A stretch of DNA of 10,088 nucleotides from an uncultured Actinomycetes bacterium (GTDB lineage: Bacteria > Actinomycetota > Actinomycetes > Nanopelagicales > Nanopelagicaceae): contig CAIJOE010000009.1 of NCBI GenBank assembly GCA_903822245.1, positions 1 to 10,088 on the forward strand, given 5' to 3'. The notes beneath the pieces are model-generated. The model had not been told where the DNA came from and made no database searches. It saw only the letters and a list, made by a program, of their open reading frames with translations. The translations under genes and the position numbers were made by a program. This document shows positions 7,322-10,088 of the stretch, piece after piece; within the stretch, counting starts at the first letter, position 1; each line of letters opens with the position of its first letter.

Positions 7322-7606
7322 CTAATTCCCAATTCCTTTTGGCCCTTGATCAAAGTTTATAGTTTTCTTATTGATATTTTCGCGCCCAGCATTGGCAATC
7401 ACTACGGCAACATAAGGAAGAAAAACTGCGCCTACCAGAGTGAACCATCGATATGGGCTGGGCAGTATTACCGAAAGAATAAAGCAGAGGGTTCGAATCA
7501 TCATTGATATGAAATAGCGCTTGGCTCGGCCTGATTGGTCACTTGAAAGGCTCTTTCCAGCAGTTGTAATTGCCGCTGGTCTGGTTGGCTTTCTGCCGAT
7601 TTTCAT
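7322..7606 (-). CDS. DUF3099 family membrane protein (function unknown)
   Basis: A 94-residue protein matching the actinobacterial DUF3099 family as I know it. The family segment is AAITTAGKSLSSDQSGRAKR (residues 11-30), followed by YFISMMIRTLCFILSVIL and then RWFTLVGAVFLPYVAVVIAN. Two hydrophobic helices (about 33-50 and 54-72) form a membrane hairpin, preceded by a basic, probably cytoplasmic N-terminus and followed by ANAGRE and a polar tail. The function is unknown and I do not infer one. It is the first gene of a minus-strand pair with the SURF1 gene and is divergent from fabG. The ATG has no Shine-Dalgarno sequence, but a TATTGT box ends 6 bases before it, so the transcript may be leaderless. 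Confidence 0.9.
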   Translation of the reverse strand: MKIGRKPTRPAAITTAGKSLSSDQSGRAKRYFISMMIRTLCFILSVILPSPYRWFTLVGAVFLPYVAVVIANAGRENINKKTINFDQGPKGIGN

Positions 7607-7612
7607 AGCGCA

Positions 7613-7618
7613 ACAATA
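7613..7618 (-). promoter_or_regulatory. Candidate -10 box for a leaderless DUF3099-SURF1 transcript
   Basis: On the minus strand the sequence reads TATTGT, six bases (TGCGCT), then the ATG at 7606. TATTGT fits the TANNNT -10 consensus of actinobacterial housekeeping sigma factors, and transcription would begin at or beside the A of the start codon. No Shine-Dalgarno sequence lies upstream of the ATG. A -35 element is poor (something like TTAATC at 7637-7642, spacer 18). The same geometry occurs for fabG on the other strand, which strengthens the call. The evidence is motif and spacing only. Confidence 0.5.
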
Positions 7619-7693
7619 GAGGCTGATCGACTGAATGATTAAATTAACTTGGCGCCTTGCTCAAAAGCGCTTTGGGTACGCCGTAGTAACAAG

Positions 7694-7699
7694 TAAGTT
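7694..7699 (+). promoter_or_regulatory. Candidate -10 box for a leaderless fabG-fabI transcript
   Basis: TAAGTT (TANNNT) is followed by six bases (TCTCCT) and then the GTG start at 7706. This is the spacing expected if transcription begins at the first base of the start codon. The pyrimidine-rich TTTCTCCT just before the GTG cannot act as a ribosome site, and the box itself contains an in-frame TAA, so no longer reading frame is possible. Any -35 element is weak (TTTGGG at 7671-7676, 17 bases upstream). The evidence is motif and spacing only. Confidence 0.5.
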
Positions 7700-7705
7700 T
7701 CTCCT

Positions 7706-8416
7706 GTGAGTGAAAAGAAGGTCGTGCTCGTAACAGGGGGTAACCGCGGTATTGGGCTATCTATTGCTCGAGATTTTAAATCTCGTGGCTATCAAGTAGT
7801 CGTAAGCCATAGGAGCGGTAATGCTCCCGAAGGTTTAGACGGTGTGATTATGGACGTAACTGACACGAAAAGTGTGGATGCTGCAATTAATGAAATCGAT
7901 GAAAAATTTGGTGGAGTAGACATATTGGTTGCTAATGCGGGCATAACAAAGGATGGGCTTGTTATGCGTATGAGCGATGAAGATTTTCTTGCGGTTGTTG
8001 AAACGAACCTAACCGGGGCATTTCGAGTAGCGCGAGCCTGCACTCGCGGAATGATGAAGAAGAGATCAGGCAGGATGATATTCGTAGGTTCCGTTGTTGG
8101 ACTTCTTGGATCAGCTGGACAGGTTAACTACTCTGCGACGAAAAGTGGTTTAATCGGGATGGCGCGTTCATTGGCCCGCGAACTCGGTAGCAGGGGCATT
8201 ACTGCAAATGTTGTTGCACCTGGTTTTGTTGATACGGATATGACTGCGGTGCTAGATGAAAAGCGCAAAGCTGAAATTATCAGTGCAGTACCACTCCAAC
8301 GATTTTGCACGCCAGAAGAAATAGCTGGTGTTGTGGCATTCTTAGCATCAGAAGAAGCAAGTTATATTACCGGAGCAGTCATCCCAGTAGATGGCGGACT
8401 TGGAATGGGGCATTAA
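7706..8416 (+). CDS. fabG: 3-oxoacyl-[ACP] reductase FabG (MabA-like)
   Basis: FabG reduces 3-oxoacyl-ACP to 3-hydroxyacyl-ACP with NADPH in type II fatty acid synthesis. The 236-residue short-chain dehydrogenase has the cofactor motif TGGNRGIG (residues 10-17), NAG at 77-79, and the catalytic tetrad N101, S129, Y142 and K146 (YSATK). The FabG-type C-terminus is PLQRFCTPEEIAG followed by ASYITGAVIPVDGG. The order fabG then InhA-like fabI, 2 bases apart, matches the mabA-inhA pair of mycobacteria and other actinobacteria, which supports FabG over a generic SDR. The start is GTG: the in-frame stop at 7694-7696 excludes anything longer, and the GTG gives the usual short N-terminus before the beta strand VVLVTGG. 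No Shine-Dalgarno sequence is visible, consistent with a leaderless start. Confidence 0.95.
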   Translation: MSEKKVVLVTGGNRGIGLSIARDFKSRGYQVVVSHRSGNAPEGLDGVIMDVTDTKSVDAAINEIDEKFGGVDILVANAGITKDGLVMRMSDEDFLAVVETNLTGAFRVARACTRGMMKKRSGRMIFVGSVVGLLGSAGQVNYSATKSGLIGMARSLARELGSRGITANVVAPGFVDTDMTAVLDEKRKAEIISAVPLQRFCTPEEIAGVVAFLASEEASYITGAVIPVDGGLGMGH

Positions 8417-8418
8417 GA

Positions 8419-9192
8419 ATGGCAATCCTTCAAGATAAGAATGTTTTGGTAACCGGTGTATTAACTGAATCTTCGATCGCATTTCATATTGCTCGCATAG
8501 CCCAGGAGCAAGGAGCAAATGTGGTTTTGAGTTCTTTTGGACGAGCCCTTAGTATCACTACCCGAATTGCAGCCCGACTCCCAAAGCCTGCTCCAGTAAT
8601 AGAGTTAGATGTTACCAATAGCGAACATCTGAGTAATTTGTCCAGTGTTCTTAAAGAGCATTTCCCGCATTTAGACGGAATTGTGCATTCAATTGGTTTC
8701 GCACCTGAAGCCGCCCTTGGTGGAAATTTCCTTAATACTGAATGGGCTGATGTGGCAACCGCGGTTCATGTATCAACTTTTTCCTATAAATCATTAGCAA
8801 TGGCTTGTAAGCCGCTAATTCAAAAAGAGAGAGGCGCAAGTATCGTCGGATTAACTTTTGATGCGACTGTAGCCTGGCCTAAATATGACTGGATGGGCGT
8901 AGCAAAAGCTGGTTTAGAATCTGCTAATCGTTATCTGGCTCGGGATTTGGGATCTGAGAACATCCGATGTAATTTGATTGCTGCGGGACCTATCAAGACT
9001 ATGGCCGCTAAATCAATTCCCGGCTTTGAACAGTTTGAGGATGTGTGGAACAGCAGAGCGCCACTAAGTTGGGATGTTTCCGACCCAATTCCTGCAGCCC
9101 AAGGCGCAGTTGCACTTCTCTCAGACTTCTTTCCAAAGACCACCGGTGAGATCATTCATGTTGATGGTGGCGTTCATGCCATTGGTGGCTAA
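8419..9192 (+). CDS. fabI: Enoyl-[ACP] reductase (NADH), FabI/InhA type
   Basis: This enzyme catalyses the last reductive step of fatty acid elongation, trans-2-enoyl-ACP to acyl-ACP. The 257-residue product is clearly InhA-like: TESSIAFHIARIAQEQGA (residues 16-33), LDGIVHSIGFAPE (85-97), and the active-site pair Tyr156 and Lys163 in YDWMGVAKAGLES. AAGPIKT (188-194) and the C-terminal GEIIHVDGGVH complete the fold. Ser91 and Phe147 match InhA Ser94 and Phe149. The substrate-loop region after AAGPIKT is about ten residues shorter than in mycobacterial InhA and closer in length to E. coli FabI, which suggests ordinary-length acyl substrates. The ATG at 8419, 2 bases after the fabG stop, gives the standard N-terminus (MAILQDKNVLVTG). 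A start at 8305 would add 38 unrelated residues within fabG. GGGG at 8407-8410 may serve as a weak ribosome site. Confidence 0.95.
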   Translation: MAILQDKNVLVTGVLTESSIAFHIARIAQEQGANVVLSSFGRALSITTRIAARLPKPAPVIELDVTNSEHLSNLSSVLKEHFPHLDGIVHSIGFAPEAALGGNFLNTEWADVATAVHVSTFSYKSLAMACKPLIQKERGASIVGLTFDATVAWPKYDWMGVAKAGLESANRYLARDLGSENIRCNLIAAGPIKTMAAKSIPGFEQFEDVWNSRAPLSWDVSDPIPAAQGAVALLSDFFPKTTGEIIHVDGGVHAIGG

Positions 9193-9402
9193 TAGGCTGC
9201 TAGGTCACGCTTGATTTACCCCGGATTTTAGATCTGAGGATCCATCAGGTAATCTCTACCCATCAAGTGGAGTTTGTCGCTCCCACCTTCTTAGCCTCGG
9301 CTAGCTGGTCAAGTAAGGCCGATTGATTCGATTTTTGATCGAATTGGTTCACGGTCATATTAAAGCGACTACCTCCACCTGCAACTTAAAGGAATTGGGG
9401 GA
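9193..9402 (+). promoter_or_regulatory. infC leader region with several inverted repeats
   Basis: No gene is visible in these 210 bases between fabI and infC, yet the rest of the window is packed tightly. Four imperfect hairpins can be read. At 9223-9243, GGATTTT pairs with AGGATCC using two G-U pairs. At 9267-9286, GTGGAG pairs with CTCCCAC with one bulge. At 9292-9303, TAGC and GCTA flank CTCG. At 9321-9349 a perfect 7-bp repeat ATTCGAT/ATCGAAT extends to about 12 bp with G-U pairs. The G-U pairs make these hairpins stronger on the transcribed strand. A pyrimidine stretch CTACCTCCACCT (9369-9380) resembling the 16S 3' end lies just before the infC start. A promoter-like TTGATC (9335-9340), 17-base spacer, TATTAA (9358-9363) is possible but lacks the final T. 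Leader-mediated control of infC-rpmI is an inference. No classic terminator with a U-tract is seen. Confidence 0.45.
9321..9349 (+). repeat. Inverted repeat / hairpin in the infC leader
   Basis: ATTCGAT (9326-9332) and ATCGAAT (9338-9344) form a perfect 7-bp stem around a TTTTG loop. The stem can extend outward by five more pairs, four of them G-U, to 9321-9349. No U-run follows, so it is not a standard intrinsic terminator. The repeat itself is certain; its role as an RNA element, as an operator or as chance is not. Confidence 0.55.
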
Positions 9403-10035
9403 ATTATCAGCACATCTGAGCCAAGAATCAACGATCGAATTCGTGTTCCACAAGTTCGTTTGATTGGTTTTGACGGAGAGCAAGTTGGCGTAGTCGATAT
9501 CGATGCAGCTTTGAAATTAGCTGATGAAGTCGGTTTAGATCTCGTAGAAATTGCACCAGATGCCCAGCCACCAGTCTGCAAGGTAATGGATTTCGGTAAG
9601 TACAAATACGAAATCGCGCAGAAGGCTCGCGAGGCACGTCAGAATCAAACACACATTGTTGTGAAGGAAATGCGACTTCGCCCAAAGATTGAGCCACATG
9701 ATTACGAAACTAAACGAAATCATATTGAAAAATTCTTAAAAGGTGGCGACAAGGTAAAGGTGACCATTCAATTCCGCGGTCGTGAGCAAGCAAGGCCAGA
9801 AATCGGCTATCGCTTACTTATGAAGTTAGCAGAAGAATTATCCGAAGTAGCGTTTGTTGAATTTGCCCCAAAGCAAGAGGGACGAAGTATGACGATGGTA
9901 TTAGGAACGAACGTCAAAAAGGGCCAATCAGCTGCTCAGCAGAAGACCGCTAGCAAGAATAAGTCGGCCGAGAAGAAGAAAGATGAACCAAAAATTTTAG
10001 CCGAAGAAGTAGTAGCAGTTTCAGAAGATAACTAA
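9403..10035 (+). CDS. infC: Translation initiation factor IF-3, non-canonical start codon (ATT preferred)
   Basis: IF-3 binds the 30S subunit, prevents premature 50S joining and discriminates against wrong start codons. The frame contains the conserved N-domain (EPRINDRIRVPQVRLIG, then DLVEIAPDAQPPVCKVMDFG at residues 46-65) and C-domain (VKEMRLRPKI near 87-96, KVTIQFRGREQARPEIGYRL near 119-138). A lysine/glutamate-rich tail covers about 171-210. Homology reaches back to the Glu at 9418, but between the in-frame TAA at 9361 and that point there is no ATG, GTG or TTG. Candidates are ATT 9403 and ATC 9406. AAAGGA (9388-9393) is well placed for ATT 9403, giving M-I-S-T-S-E-P and 210 residues. 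A TTG at 9460 would delete the conserved N-terminus. E. coli infC also starts with AUU and is autoregulated through it. Gene identity is firm; the exact start is likely but unproven. rpmI follows after 15 bases. Confidence 0.93.
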   Translation: MISTSEPRINDRIRVPQVRLIGFDGEQVGVVDIDAALKLADEVGLDLVEIAPDAQPPVCKVMDFGKYKYEIAQKAREARQNQTHIVVKEMRLRPKIEPHDYETKRNHIEKFLKGGDKVKVTIQFRGREQARPEIGYRLLMKLAEELSEVAFVEFAPKQEGRSMTMVLGTNVKKGQSAAQQKTASKNKSAEKKKDEPKILAEEVVAVSEDN

Positions 10036-10050
10036 CTGGGAGGTTAGCGA

Positions 10051-10088
10051 ATGCCAAAGATGAAAACGCATAGCGGAGCAAAGAAGCG
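10051..10088 (+). CDS. rpmI: 50S ribosomal protein bL35 (N-terminal fragment; runs off window)
   Basis: Only twelve full codons and part of a thirteenth are visible, reading MPKMKTHSGAKK followed by a codon beginning CG (Arg). This is the highly conserved start of bL35 (MPKMKTHSGAKKR). The strong ribosome site GGGAGG (10038-10043) sits 7 bases before the ATG. The position directly behind infC matches the near-universal infC-rpmI-rplT operon, so rplT is expected just past the window edge. The gene is cut only by the window end. Confidence 0.93.
   Translation, partial: MPKMKTHSGAKK

Noticed and set aside
8305..8418. A 38-residue N-terminal extension of the enoyl reductase starting at an ATG inside fabG
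   Set aside because: The extension overlaps conserved fabG sequence in another frame and has no similarity to the family; the ATG at 8419 gives the standard FabI/InhA N-terminus.
9326..9349. The leader hairpin as a fabI terminator
   Set aside because: The stem is AT-rich, has its T-run in the loop rather than after the stem, and no U-tract follows.
9460..9462. TTG at 9460 as the infC start
   Set aside because: It would remove the conserved EPRINDRIRVPQVR block of the IF-3 N-domain, which is encoded in frame upstream after a good ribosome site.
9428..9723. Overlapping minus-strand open frames opposite infC
   Set aside because: They mirror the conserved IF-3 coding sequence; no independent signals or domains are visible.
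1..10088. A hidden mobile element, CRISPR array, defence system or tRNA/rRNA gene
   Set aside because: No terminal repeats, transposase or integrase motifs, regular repeat-spacer pattern or RNA gene signatures were seen; coding genes fill almost the whole window.

Overview
The window looks like part of the chromosome of a low-GC, streamlined actinobacterium. The evidence is the gene order of the iron-sulfur assembly operon (sufB-sufD-Rieske ferredoxin-sufC-sufS-sufU-sufT), an InhA-like enoyl reductase paired with FabG, and a DUF3099 gene, which is an actinobacterial family. The base composition is AT-leaning by eye and gene spacing is minimal. A freshwater acI-type lineage (Ca. Nanopelagicales, such as Planktophila or Nanopelagicus) is my best guess. 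The taxon is inferred from gene content and style, without a database search.

Positions 1-4750 (+) hold the SUF operon. It comprises the C-terminal part of SufB, then SufD, a small Rieske-type ferredoxin, SufC ATPase, SufS cysteine desulfurase, SufU sulfur transferase and a DUF59/SufT-like factor. SufS takes sulfur from cysteine, SufU relays it, and SufB-SufD-SufC form the scaffold on which clusters are built. SufT-like proteins help cluster maturation. Genes touch or overlap (TAG|ATG and TAATG junctions), so translation is probably coupled. A type IV ABC exporter half-transporter (4763-6631) follows 12 bases later and probably shares the transcript.

Positions 6596-7606 (-) hold a two-gene operon, a DUF3099 membrane protein followed by a SURF1-family cytochrome oxidase assembly protein. 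The SURF1 stop lies inside the 3' end of the ABC transporter gene, giving a 36-base convergent overlap. Positions 7607-7705 are a short divergent promoter region. On both sides a TANNNT -10 motif sits exactly 6 bases before the start codon and neither gene has a clear Shine-Dalgarno sequence, which suggests leaderless transcripts.

Positions 7706-9192 (+) hold fabG and an InhA/FabI-type enoyl-ACP reductase, the two reductive steps of type II fatty acid synthesis. Positions 9193-9402 are a 210-base leader with several inverted repeats. It precedes infC (IF-3), whose only possible starts are non-canonical (AUU favoured, AUC possible), and then rpmI (bL35), cut by the window end.

No mobile element, CRISPR array, tRNA, rRNA or defence locus is visible. 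This is a conserved housekeeping region and I found no undescribed system. The points most worth a second look are the infC start and leader, the paired leaderless promoters, the zero-gap in-frame sufB/sufD junction and the short substrate loop of the InhA-like enzyme.
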